Assembly: GCF_017308975.1 (NCBI RefSeq)
Contig: NZ_JADWPD010000037.1
Coordinates: forward strand, 50,047 to 114,046
Length of the DNA stretch: 64,000 nucleotides
Direction: 5' to 3'
DNA from: Amycolatopsis sp. MtRt-6
Lineage (GTDB): Bacteria > Actinomycetota > Actinomycetes > Mycobacteriales > Pseudonocardiaceae
Shown here: positions 47,841 through 55,875 of the stretch, in pieces
Layout of the letters: each line of letters begins with the position of its first letter
Position numbering within the stretch: position 1 is the stretch's first letter
Translations under genes and position numbers: made by a program
Notes under the pieces: generated by a model
What the model was told of the DNA's origin: nothing
Database searches by the model: none
The model's input: the letters and a program-made list of their open reading frames with translations, nothing else

Positions 47841-48647
47841 TCAGCCGTCGGCGACCCGGCGCAGCCACGCGGCCGTCGCGGCGGTCCGCGCCACCACGAG
47901 CGGCGGCCGCTTCCCGGTGGCCGCCGGGAACCCGGCGCCGTCCGCCGTGGCCGCGTACCCACCGGCTTCCTGGTGCAGCAGGACGCCGGCGGCGTGGTCC
48001 CAGACGTTCGTCCAGCCGAACACCGCCGCGTCGTACCGGCCGAGCGCCAGTTCGAGGTACACCACGCCGACCCCGCTGCACGGCACCACGCTCAGGCCCG
48101 CCCCGGCGAGCCGGGCGATCGCGGCGTCGTCCTCGGGGGTCCGGTACGCCGGATCGGTGACCACGACCCGGAGCGGGTCCCGATCGCCGCCCGGCACCCG
48201 CAGCGCCCGGCCGCCGGCCACCGCCCCGGCGCCCGCGCGCGCCATCGCGCTCAGGCCCAGCGCGGGGGCGCACAGCCACGCCCCGAGCACGCTTCCGCGC
48301 AGGGCCAGCGCCACCATGACGCAGAACCGCTCGTCGCCACGCACGAAGTTCGCCGTCCCGTCGAGCGGATCGGCGATCCACACCGGCCGGTCACCAGTCA
48401 GCAGCTCCAGCTGCCCACTGTCCGCGGCGACGCCCTCTTCCCCGACGAAGACCGACCCCGCGACGAGGCCGCAGAGCTCTTCGGCCAGCCGCCGCTCCGC
48501 TGCCACGTCCGCGGCCGTGACGAGATCACCCGCGGACTTCTCCCAGACGTCCGCCGCACGCAGCCGGCGAAACCGGCTCAGCACCTCCTGCCGCGCGACG
48601 TCGGCCACCACCGCCGCGACCGCACCGAACCGCACCGGCGAGTCCAT
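47841..48647 (-). CDS. Inositol monophosphatase-family phosphatase
   Basis: A 268-residue Mg-dependent phosphatase: Glu pair in FVGEEGVAADSG, the metal motif WIADPLDGTANFVRGD, and a final WDHAAGVLLHQEAGG. It dephosphorylates inositol-, sugar- or nucleotide-type monoesters. It converges on the amidohydrolase, so it may or may not belong to the radical SAM cluster; a role in removing the phosphate of a nucleoside monophosphate would fit. The 229 bases upstream, before the next gene, hold no feature I can support. Confidence 0.9.
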   Translation of the reverse strand: MDSPVRFGAVAAVVADVARQEVLSRFRRLRAADVWEKSAGDLVTAADVAAERRLAEELCGLVAGSVFVGEEGVAADSGQLELLTGDRPVWIADPLDGTANFVRGDERFCVMVALALRGSVLGAWLCAPALGLSAMARAGAGAVAGGRALRVPGGDRDPLRVVVTDPAYRTPEDDAAIARLAGAGLSVVPCSGVGVVYLELALGRYDAAVFGWTNVWDHAAGVLLHQEAGGYAATADGAGFPAATGKRPPLVVARTAATAAWLRRVADG

Positions 48648-48876
48648 GGCACCAACCTAGCCCGGCCGGGCCCGGAGGCGGGAGAGCTTCCCACTGGTCG
48701 CACGGCGCCGAGCGCCTGCTCGGAGAAGCGGAACTTCGATCCGCGTCCCCGAGCCCGGCGTGCGGGCGTCGCGTTCGACCAGGCACGTAGGGGTTCGCGG
48801 GGCGACCGTCCACGGCCGCAGGGCGTCGAGTGCACGTCGGGCGGCGGGTTCCGCCGTCGGCAACGCCGGTGCCCAC

Positions 48877-49590
48877 TCAGCTCGTCCACAGTGGACTTAC
48901 TTGCGAGGTGCCGGGCAACGCCGCCGTCACCTCGTCGATCAGCTCGGCCAGCTCCCGGGGCCGGGCCAGGAAGGGGGAGTGGCCGCCGGGCAGGTGCCGC
49001 ACCACAGCCGCCATCCGCTCGGTGACGGCCCGCTCGATGAACATCTCCGGCATGCTCCGGTCGTCGTCGCACACGATCAGCGCCGACGGGATCGTCCGCC
49101 ACGAGGCCCGGGTCAGCTCCTCGGTGAACGCCTTCGCGCTCTGGGCGCGCAGCAGTCCCACGGCCTTGCGTGCCCAGTCGGCGGGCACGTCGTGGTAGTA
49201 GGCCTCGAGCGGTTCGGCGCCCGGCGCGAACTCCGCGTCCGCCGGGAACCACGGCCCGCCCAGCGGCGCGACCAGGGATTCGCCCTCCTTCAGCAGGTGC
49301 GCCGCGAGGTAGATGATCCGTTCGGTGTTCGGGCCCGCGCCTTCGGTCGCCGGGAGGCCGCCGTAGGAGTGCGCGAGCACGGTCACCGGGCCGTCGATCG
49401 CCGCCAGGTGCTCCCGCACCGCGCGGGCGTCGTCGTGCATGCCGGTTTCCGGCTCGCCCCACGTGCTCGGCAGGTCCACGGCGGACACCGCCCAGCCGCG
49501 GCTCTCCAGCTCGGGTACGAGCAGTTCCCAGCACCACGGTCCGTGCCACGCTCCGTGCACGAGCACCAGGTTCCGTCTTCCGCCGGTCAT
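48877..49590 (-). CDS. Alpha/beta hydrolase (EstC/hydroxynitrile-lyase-like esterase)
   Basis: A 237-residue hydrolase: NLVLVHGAWHGPWCW oxyanion region, nucleophile Ser in VLAHSYGGLPA, Asp in VCDDDRSM and His in LPGGHSPFLARP. The layout matches small plant-esterase-like hydrolases common in actinomycetes. GGAAGAAGGAAA precedes the ATG. Substrate cannot be told; methyl or aryl esters are usual. It lies 35 bases after the cupin gene in the same direction. Confidence 0.88.
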   Translation of the reverse strand: MTGGRRNLVLVHGAWHGPWCWELLVPELESRGWAVSAVDLPSTWGEPETGMHDDARAVREHLAAIDGPVTVLAHSYGGLPATEGAGPNTERIIYLAAHLLKEGESLVAPLGGPWFPADAEFAPGAEPLEAYYHDVPADWARKAVGLLRAQSAKAFTEELTRASWRTIPSALIVCDDDRSMPEMFIERAVTERMAAVVRHLPGGHSPFLARPRELAELIDEVTAALPGTSQVSPLWTS

Positions 49591-49625
49591 GTTTCCTTCT
49601 TCCTGTCAGGCAGCCGGATGGGGTG

Positions 49626-50057
49626 TTATTCGAAGGGGCAGCCGGGGTTGGGGACGTCCACGGCGAGCGGCTGCCCCACCGGGCTCCGGTAGAGCACCTC
49701 GAGCACGACCGGCGTCGTGCCCAGGTTGCGTCCGATGTGGACGTACCCGGCGCCGCTCTCCTCGGAGATGAGCTGACCGGCGTGGTAGATGCCATCGCCG
49801 GCGCAACTCGCGTCGTTGTGGCTCAGCACACCTTGTTTGACGTACCCGGTGACCTGGCCGGGGTGGTAGTGCCAGCCGGTACTGCCGCCCGGCGCGAGGG
49901 TGATCTCCTTCAGGACGTAGTCCGTGTCACCGACGACGTGGTCGAAGAGCGTGACGGCCGAGACGCCCCGCCCCGGGGTCGCGTCCGCCGTGCCTGGCGG
50001 GACGGCCAGCGCCAGTCCGGCGGCAGCGAGCACGGCACCTGCTGTTTTCCCGATCAT
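49626..50057 (-). CDS. Exported cupin-domain protein
   Basis: A 143-residue protein with signal peptide (KTAGAVLAAAGLALAVPPGTADA) and one cupin barrel. Metal ligands are in GWHYHPGQVTGYVKQG (His-x-His and a later Gln/Glu) and in the second motif around GYVHIGRNLG. Such secreted single-domain cupins have unknown roles. It is divergent from the acyl-CoA-dehydrogenase-fold gene with a 94-base gap. Confidence 0.82.
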   Translation of the reverse strand: MIGKTAGAVLAAAGLALAVPPGTADATPGRGVSAVTLFDHVVGDTDYVLKEITLAPGGSTGWHYHPGQVTGYVKQGVLSHNDASCAGDGIYHAGQLISEESGAGYVHIGRNLGTTPVVLEVLYRSPVGQPLAVDVPNPGCPFE

Positions 50058-50151
50058 GCGGCCGAAGCTAGGGCACCGTTGTGCACAGCGGATATACGCG
50101 CGATCGATGGCGTCGATCACGCGTATAGACCGCGGCGGCACCATCGGACCC

Positions 50152-51315
50152 ATGTCGGAGACGATTTCCGGGGAGACCCGCGCACTGGCCCTGCCCACCC
50201 TGCTGCGGGGCACGATCGAAGCCGCTCGGGACGACGCCGAACGACGCGGCGACCTGCCGGACCACCTCGTGGCGGAACTCCGCGCGTCGGGTGCCTTCAG
50301 CCTGCTCACCCCCGCCGAGTACGGCGGGCTGGAAGTCCCGGTCACCACCGCGCTGACCGTGTACGAGGGGTTGGCCCGGATCGACCCCGCAACCGCGTGG
50401 GTCGTGTGGAACGCGAACTTCGGCTTCACCGCCGCGATGCTGAGCGAGGCGGGCGCCGCCAGGATCTGGACCGGCGGCGGGGAACCGGTGCTGGCCAACG
50501 CCGGCCAGCCGGGCAGCGCCGTCGCGGTGGACGGCGGCTTCCGGCTCTCCGGCCGGTGGCGCATCGTCAGCGGGATCGAGCACGCCGAGTGGTTCGTGCC
50601 GCTCGGCGTCGTGCTGGACGGCGAACAGCCCGCGATGACCGAGGCGGGCAAGCCGGACGTGCGCCTGTTCCACGTTTCGCGGGACCAGCTGAAGATCGAG
50701 CGCACCTGGAACGTCGACGGCCTGCGCGCGACCGGCAGCCACGGTGTCCTCGTGGAGGACGCGTTCGTCCCGGCCGACCTGACCGCGAACATCGACGCCC
50801 CGCTGCGCCTCGATCGCGCGCTCTACCGGCTCAACCCGGTCCTGCTGGTCTTCGCCGGCTGCACCGCCGTCGCGCTGGGCACGGTCGGGCAGGCGATCGA
50901 CGAGCTGGTCGCGCTCGCGCCCGGCAAGCCGACGGCGTTCGGCGGCCTGCTCGCCGAACAGCCCCGCGTCCAGGAGCTGCTGGCCCGCCACGAGACCGCG
51001 GTGCGCGCCGCCCGGCTGTTCCTGTTCGACGTGACCCGGCGGATCGACGACACCGCCCGGCGCGGCGAGCCTGCCACCCTCGACCTGCACGCCGACCTGC
51101 ACTCGGCCATGGCCCACGCCGCCGCCGTCGGCCGGGAGGCCCTCGTCGCGATGTACCAGCTGGGCAGCTCCACCTCGCTCTACCTCGGCAACCCGCTCGA
51201 GCGGCTGCACCGGGACGGGATGGCCGCGTTGCAGCACGTCAACCAGGCCCCGGAGTTCTTCGGCGGTGCGGGACGCGTGCGGCTGGGCCTGGAACCCGGC
51301 CTGCCGCTGTTCTGA
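50152..51315 (+). CDS. Acyl-CoA dehydrogenase-fold flavoprotein (monooxygenase-like)
   Basis: A 387-residue protein of the same fold as IacA: LRASGAFSLLTPAEYGGLEVP, GLARIDPATAWVVWNANFG, RTWNVDGLRATGSHGVLVEDAFVP and a helical C-terminal half. Like IacA it lacks the catalytic Glu pattern of true acyl-CoA dehydrogenases and is probably a group D flavin monooxygenase. No flavin reductase is adjacent. Substrate unknown. The ATG has only a weak site; in-frame ATG codons upstream are less likely. Confidence 0.8.
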   Translation: MSETISGETRALALPTLLRGTIEAARDDAERRGDLPDHLVAELRASGAFSLLTPAEYGGLEVPVTTALTVYEGLARIDPATAWVVWNANFGFTAAMLSEAGAARIWTGGGEPVLANAGQPGSAVAVDGGFRLSGRWRIVSGIEHAEWFVPLGVVLDGEQPAMTEAGKPDVRLFHVSRDQLKIERTWNVDGLRATGSHGVLVEDAFVPADLTANIDAPLRLDRALYRLNPVLLVFAGCTAVALGTVGQAIDELVALAPGKPTAFGGLLAEQPRVQELLARHETAVRAARLFLFDVTRRIDDTARRGEPATLDLHADLHSAMAHAAAVGREALVAMYQLGSSTSLYLGNPLERLHRDGMAALQHVNQAPEFFGGAGRVRLGLEPGLPLF

Positions 51316-51360
51316 CGGTCCGCTGCCCGAATGGCCTCGGACCTCGGCTTCCTCGCCCGA

Positions 51361-52110
51361 TCAGACCAGGGCCGCGCTGATCCGCGCGTGCATCCGCCGC
51401 AGCCCGGGGCCCGGCTCCAGGCCGAGCTCCTCGTCGAGCAGCCGGGCGATCCGCCGGTAGGCCGCCAGCGCCTCGTCCCGGCGGCCTTCGCTGTCCAGCG
51501 CCCACATCAGCAGCTCCCACCACCGCTCGCGGTAGGGCTCAGCGGTGGTGGCCCGCGTCAGCTCGGTGATCGCCCGCGCGCAGTCGCCCCGGCCGATGTC
51601 GAGTGCCCAGCGCTCCTCCACGGCCGACGCCCGCAGCTGCTCCAGCCACGTGCGGCGGCCCTCGAAGAACGGGCCGCCGAGGCCGTCGAGCGCCGGCCCG
51701 CGCCACAACGCCAGCGCTTCGCGCAGCAACCGGGCCGCCTCGGCGGCCTCGCCGCGGTCACGGGCGTCGCGCGCGTCGGCCGCGGTCCTGCGGAACGTCG
51801 TCACGTCGACCGCGGCCGGGTCGACGAGCAGCCGGTACCCGCGGCCCGCGGACCGGAGCTCCGCCTCGGCGGCCACCTCGGCCAGCAGCCGGCGCAGCCG
51901 CGAAACGTAGGTGCGCGCGGTGACGACCGCGCTGCGCGGCGCCGCCGGCCCCCACAGCGCGCCCACGATGTCGTCGAGCGTGACCTGCCGTCCCTCGGCG
52001 AGCAGCAAGAGGGCGAGTACCCCGCGCTGCTGCGGGGAGCCCACGTCCAGCCGGCGACCGTCGTGCCACACCCCGATCGGGCCCAGCACCCCGAACCTCG
52101 CCCCGGCCAT
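51361..52110 (-). CDS. SARP-type regulator (BTAD)
   Basis: A 249-residue SARP: OmpR-like winged helix (RFGVLGPIGVWHDGRRLDVG, TARTYVSRLRRLLAE) and a bacterial transcriptional activation domain of TPR-like helices (AARLLREALALWRGPALDG, AYRRIARLLDEELGLEPGPGL). This short form is usual for pathway-specific activators of secondary metabolism. No polyketide or peptide synthase genes are in view, so the target is open. It is divergent from the large SARP; the 140-base gap should hold both promoters. Confidence 0.9.
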   Translation of the reverse strand: MAGARFGVLGPIGVWHDGRRLDVGSPQQRGVLALLLLAEGRQVTLDDIVGALWGPAAPRSAVVTARTYVSRLRRLLAEVAAEAELRSAGRGYRLLVDPAAVDVTTFRRTAADARDARDRGEAAEAARLLREALALWRGPALDGLGGPFFEGRRTWLEQLRASAVEERWALDIGRGDCARAITELTRATTAEPYRERWWELLMWALDSEGRRDEALAAYRRIARLLDEELGLEPGPGLRRMHARISAALV

Positions 52111-52250
52111 GTGCTTCTCCCGTCCTTTCGCGACGCACGAGATGGTGAAGCCGACACTGTGCCAGAGCCGCTGAGCCGAAGGCGGTGACGTACGGGCACA
52201 GCGTCATCCGACGCTCGCGAGGGCCGTCCCGGCCGGCCTACTTTCCGGCT

Positions 52251-54752
52251 GTGCGCGTGGTCTCGGCCCCATGCCGGTTCACCATCCTCGGACCGCCCGG
52301 CCTCCGCCGCGGCGACGCCGAGCTGGACCTGGGCGCGCCGCAACAGCAGGCCGTGCTGACGCAGCTGGTGTCCCGCAGTGGCAGTTTCGTCCGGATCGGC
52401 GAGCTCGTCGACGGCCTGTGGGGCGACCGGGCCCCGGCCACCGGCGAAGCCGTCATCCGCACGTACATCTCGCGCCTCCGGCGCGTGCTTTCCGAGCACG
52501 GTCTCGGCTCGGCGATCCGCTCGCAGTCGGGCGGCTATCTGCTCGACCCGGCGCTGTTCGCGCTCGACGCGAGCGAATTCACGCGGCTGGCCGAGACCGC
52601 CCGGCGGGAACGCGCGCGCGGAGACATCCCGGGCGCGGCCGCGCACCTGCGGGAGGCGCTCGGCCTGTGGACGGGCACCGCGCTGGCCGGGGTACCGGGC
52701 GAAGCGGCCGAGCGGGAACGCTCCCGCCTGGAACGGCTCAAGCTCATCGCCACCCAGGACCTGCTGCGGCTGCGCCTGGAGCTGGGCGAGCACGCGGAGG
52801 TGGTGGCCGAGGTGCCGCTGCTCATCCAGCTGAACCGGCTGGAAGAGCCGCTCTACGAGATCCAGCTGCTGGCCCTCTGCCGCAGCGGCCGCCGCGCCGA
52901 GGCGCTGGAGGTCTACCGGATGGTCCACGACCTGCTCGGCAAGGAGCTGGGCGTCGGCCCGGGACCGCGGCTGCGGGCCATCCACGAGAAGATCCTGCGG
53001 GCCGGCTCCGAAGCCGAGGACGAGATCGTGCCCGCCGCGGCCCCGCGGGCCGTGGTGCCGGCGACGGGGAAGCCGCCGGGCCGTCCGGCCGGCGCGGCGC
53101 TGGACCGCAACGCCGGATCCCGGTTCGTCGGCCGGGACGCCGAACGCGCGGCTTTCGCGGCCATGCTCGGCCGCGAGCGCGGCGACGGTCTCGAGGTGTT
53201 CTTCCTGTGCGGCAACGCCGGCGTCGGCAAGTCGACCCTGCTGCGCCGGTACGCCGAGGACGCCGCGGCCGCCGGCCGGACGGTGTGGCACCTGCGCGAC
53301 CTCACGACCGCGGAGCTGCGCGAGCGGCTGGGCCGGCTCGCCGGCGAGCTCGCGGGAACGTCCGCCGGTCCGGTCGTGCTCGTCGACTCCTTCGAGCGGC
53401 ACAGTGAACTCGAGCCGTGGCTGCGCGACGTCCACCTCCGCACGCTGCCCGCCGGCTCGATCGTCGTGATGGCGAGCCGGCGCGGGCCCAGCGTCACGTG
53501 GCTCACCGACCCGGCGTGGTCCGGTTCGATCGTGGTGCGGCAGCTGGAAGCGCTCAGTGCCGCGGAATCCACGGCCCTGGTCGAGGCGCGCGACGTCGAC
53601 CCCCGGCTCATTCCGTCCATTGTGGACTTCGCGGCGGGCAACCCGTTCGCGCTGTCCCTGGCCGCCGAGGTCGGCCGGAGCATGTCGGCGACCGGACAGC
53701 CGTCGCGCCGCGAAGCCGTGCGGTTCGTGGTCGACACCGTGGTCGACACCCTGATCGGTGCTGTCCCCGCACCACAGCACCGGTGGGCGCTGCACGTGTG
53801 CGCGCACGCCCGGTACACCACCGAAGACCTGCTGCGCGTCGCCGTGCCGGACGGGAACGCCGCGGAACTGTTCGACTGGCTGCGGGGGCAGCCCTACGTC
53901 GAAACGCCCGGGCACGGCCTCGACATCAACGGGGTGCTCCGGGAGGCGCTGGAGGCGCACCTGCGCTGGCGGGACCCGGTCGGGTACGAGCGGATGCACC
54001 GGCGGATCCGGGGTTACGTGATGAACGAGCTGCTGCGCGACTCGACCGATCCGCGGGCGAGCGCGGCGGTCCTGCGGACGATCGGCCACCTGCGGCGCCG
54101 GGGTGGTGTGACGAACCGCTACGTGTCGGCGACCGGGGAGCCGGACGTGCGGCTCACCCGGGCCACCCCCGAGAGCCACGACGAGCTCGTCGCACTGGCG
54201 CGCGAGACCTCCGGCGAATTCACGGCTTCGTCGGTCCGGTTCTGGCTGAACCGCCGTCCCGGAGCCTTTTCCGTTCTGCGCTGCGCCACCGGCAACCGGG
54301 TGCGCGCCTTCATGAGCTGGCTCACCCTGCGCCGGCCGGAACCGGAGGAGCTGGCCGCCGACCCGGTCATCGCGGACATCTGGACCGACGTCGGACGTCA
54401 GAACCCGCCGCCCGGCGCGCACTTCGCGGTCGCGCGGCACCTGATCTGCCCCGCCCTCGAGACCCAGCCGAACCCCATCACCGACGTGTTCCTGGCGCGG
54501 ATGATGCGGGGTTGGCTCCACGAGCCGGAGCTGGCGGCGTCCTACCTGGTGATCTCGAACCGGCAGCTGTGGGCGCCGCTGATGGACTACCTGGACCACT
54601 ACGAGCTGCCCGGCGCCGGACCGAGCTACCCGTACGCGATCTTCGGGCACGACTGGGTCGCCGACCCGCCCTCGGCCTGGCAGGACCACCACCTGGACGA
54701 CGAGCTCTGGGCACCGCGGCGGCCGGAGCTGTTCCGCCGGGAAGGACGCTGA
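52251..54752 (+). CDS. Large SARP regulator: BTAD, STAND-like ATPase and C-terminal acetyltransferase-like region
   Basis: An 833-residue regulator. Order: winged helix (FTILGPPGLRRGDAELDLG), BTAD (to about 250), linker, an ATPase with Walker A FLCGNAGVGKSTLLRRYA (about 320) and Walker B GPVVLVDSFERH, helical region, then from about 640 a region (ATPESHDELVALARETSGEF, FSVLRCATGNRVRAFMSWL) that looks like a GNAT-type fold. Such regulators integrate a ligand or partner signal with ATP. The start is uncertain: GTG 52251 or 52257, both with little ribosome site. It is divergent from the smaller SARP. Confidence 0.82.
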   Translation: MRVVSAPCRFTILGPPGLRRGDAELDLGAPQQQAVLTQLVSRSGSFVRIGELVDGLWGDRAPATGEAVIRTYISRLRRVLSEHGLGSAIRSQSGGYLLDPALFALDASEFTRLAETARRERARGDIPGAAAHLREALGLWTGTALAGVPGEAAERERSRLERLKLIATQDLLRLRLELGEHAEVVAEVPLLIQLNRLEEPLYEIQLLALCRSGRRAEALEVYRMVHDLLGKELGVGPGPRLRAIHEKILRAGSEAEDEIVPAAAPRAVVPATGKPPGRPAGAALDRNAGSRFVGRDAERAAFAAMLGRERGDGLEVFFLCGNAGVGKSTLLRRYAEDAAAAGRTVWHLRDLTTAELRERLGRLAGELAGTSAGPVVLVDSFERHSELEPWLRDVHLRTLPAGSIVVMASRRGPSVTWLTDPAWSGSIVVRQLEALSAAESTALVEARDVDPRLIPSIVDFAAGNPFALSLAAEVGRSMSATGQPSRREAVRFVVDTVVDTLIGAVPAPQHRWALHVCAHARYTTEDLLRVAVPDGNAAELFDWLRGQPYVETPGHGLDINGVLREALEAHLRWRDPVGYERMHRRIRGYVMNELLRDSTDPRASAAVLRTIGHLRRRGGVTNRYVSATGEPDVRLTRATPESHDELVALARETSGEFTASSVRFWLNRRPGAFSVLRCATGNRVRAFMSWLTLRRPEPEELAADPVIADIWTDVGRQNPPPGAHFAVARHLICPALETQPNPITDVFLARMMRGWLHEPELAASYLVISNRQLWAPLMDYLDHYELPGAGPSYPYAIFGHDWVADPPSAWQDHHLDDELWAPRRPELFRREGR

Positions 54753-54761
54753 GCAGGCAGG

Positions 54762-55411
54762 TCACGCACCGCGTTCCCGGTCGGCGGCCGCGGTGACGAT
54801 CGCCTTCGCCAGTTCCACCGAGGAGAAGGGGTTCTGCCCGGTGTAGAGGTTGCGGTCGATCACGACGTGGGACGACCACGGGGCGGCCGCGACGAAGTCC
54901 GCTCCGAGGGCGCGGAGGCGGTCTTCGACCAGCCACGGGGCCTTGCCGGCGAAACCGTTCGCGGCTTCTTCGGCGTTGGTGAACGAGGTCATGCGGTAGC
55001 CCGCGAAGGGCCACGAGCCGTCCGGTCGTTCGGCTGCGAGCAGGGCGGCGGGTGCGTGGCAGAGGACACCGAGGATCTTGCCGGCGTCGAGGGTGGAGGT
55101 CAGGAGCTGCCCGGTGGCGGGGGAGACGGCGAGGTCTTCCATGGGGCCGTGTCCGCCGGGGACGAACACGAGGTCGTAGTCCGCCGGGTTCACTTCTTCC
55201 AGCCGGGCGGGGTGGCCGAGTTCGGTCCGGATGCCGTCGAGGTACTCGCCGAGCCGGTGGGCGCGCTGCTCGTCGCCGCCGTTGCCCGCCGCGGACAGGC
55301 TGGTGCGGTCCACCGTGGGCGCTACGCCGCCCGGGGTGGCGATCGTGATCGTGAAGCCCGCTTCGCGGAAGATCCGGTGCGGCTCCGCCAGTTCCTCCGC
55401 CCAGGCTTCGA
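54762..55411 (-). pseudogene. 5'-truncated DJ-1/PfpI (Hsp31-like) gene
   Basis: The frame holds most of a DJ-1/PfpI-family protein: WAEELAEPHRIFREAGF, ATPGGVAPTVDRTS, LVFVPGGHGPMEDL and the nucleophile elbow GVLCHAPAALL with Cys. Homology stops abruptly at the Trp before AEEL, where intact members have another 25-30 residues with the first strand and start. Upstream sequence in frame is unrelated, being antisense to a GH16 fragment. A fused frame runs to 55556, so a product is possible, but the fold would lack its first strand. It is probably a recombination remnant. Confidence 0.7.
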
Positions 55412-55444
55412 GATCCGCGGCAGGACCTCCGCGAGAAGCGGCCT

Positions 55445-55703
55445 CCACGCCGCGTTCCGGACGGTCGGGAAGCAGGACACGGCAACCCGGAACGCCGAAG
55501 TCGACATCATGGAGCACCCGGGCCGGACACCGCGGAACTTCAACTTCAGCCTGCACAAGTGGTCCGATCCGGCGGTCCCGGAGGTCAACAACTCGATCGG
55601 TACCAGCTTCGACCTGGCCGGGGGATGCACAGCCGTGGACCCCGGCGACCCGAGGCCGAAGGAGTTCGTGGTGGACTACTTCCGGGCCTACCGCAAGGCT
55701 TAG
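55445..55703 (+). pseudogene. GH16-type glycosidase fragment
   Basis: A rightward frame reads FRTVGKQDTATRNAEVDIME then HPGRTPRNFNFSLHKW and ends VVDYFRAYRKA at a stop. AEVDIMEHPG is the GH16 beta-glucanase catalytic strand with Glu and Asp; VDYFRAYRK is the family's last strand. The intervening 100 or more residues are missing and no start or signal peptide precedes it. It meets the truncated DJ-1 gene tail to tail within about 35 bases, marking a deletion joint. Confidence 0.65.
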
Positions 55704-55761
55704 CCGGCGGGCTCGCAGAAGATCTACCTGACCGGCGGGCTTCCTCCGGACTGAGCGTTTC

Positions 55762-55820
55762 TGAAATTTTCACAATTGGCCGGCGTGGAAAGGTCGTGAA
55801 ACAAAACCTGTTTCTTGACA
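55762..55820 (+). promoter_or_regulatory. AT-rich promoter/operator region of GH2 gene
   Basis: The 172-base gap before the GH2 gene is markedly AT-rich for this genome. It contains the palindrome TGAAATTTTCA (55762-55772), an inverted repeat GAAACA-N5-TGTTTC (55798-55814) and directly after it TTGACA (55815-55820), a good -35 hexamer. The arrangement suggests a repressor of LacI or ROK type. No regulator gene is adjacent. Confidence 0.5.
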
Positions 55821-55875
55821 ATTCCGCTCGATTCCGTGACGGTGGCTCCATCCCCCGACGAAAGGGCCTCGTGTC

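Noticed and set aside
48657..48863. A 68-codon leftward frame with a GSGTRIEVPL-like end
   Set aside because: No ribosome site, no recognisable domain, and it is shorter than any plausible family; kept as an unassigned gap.
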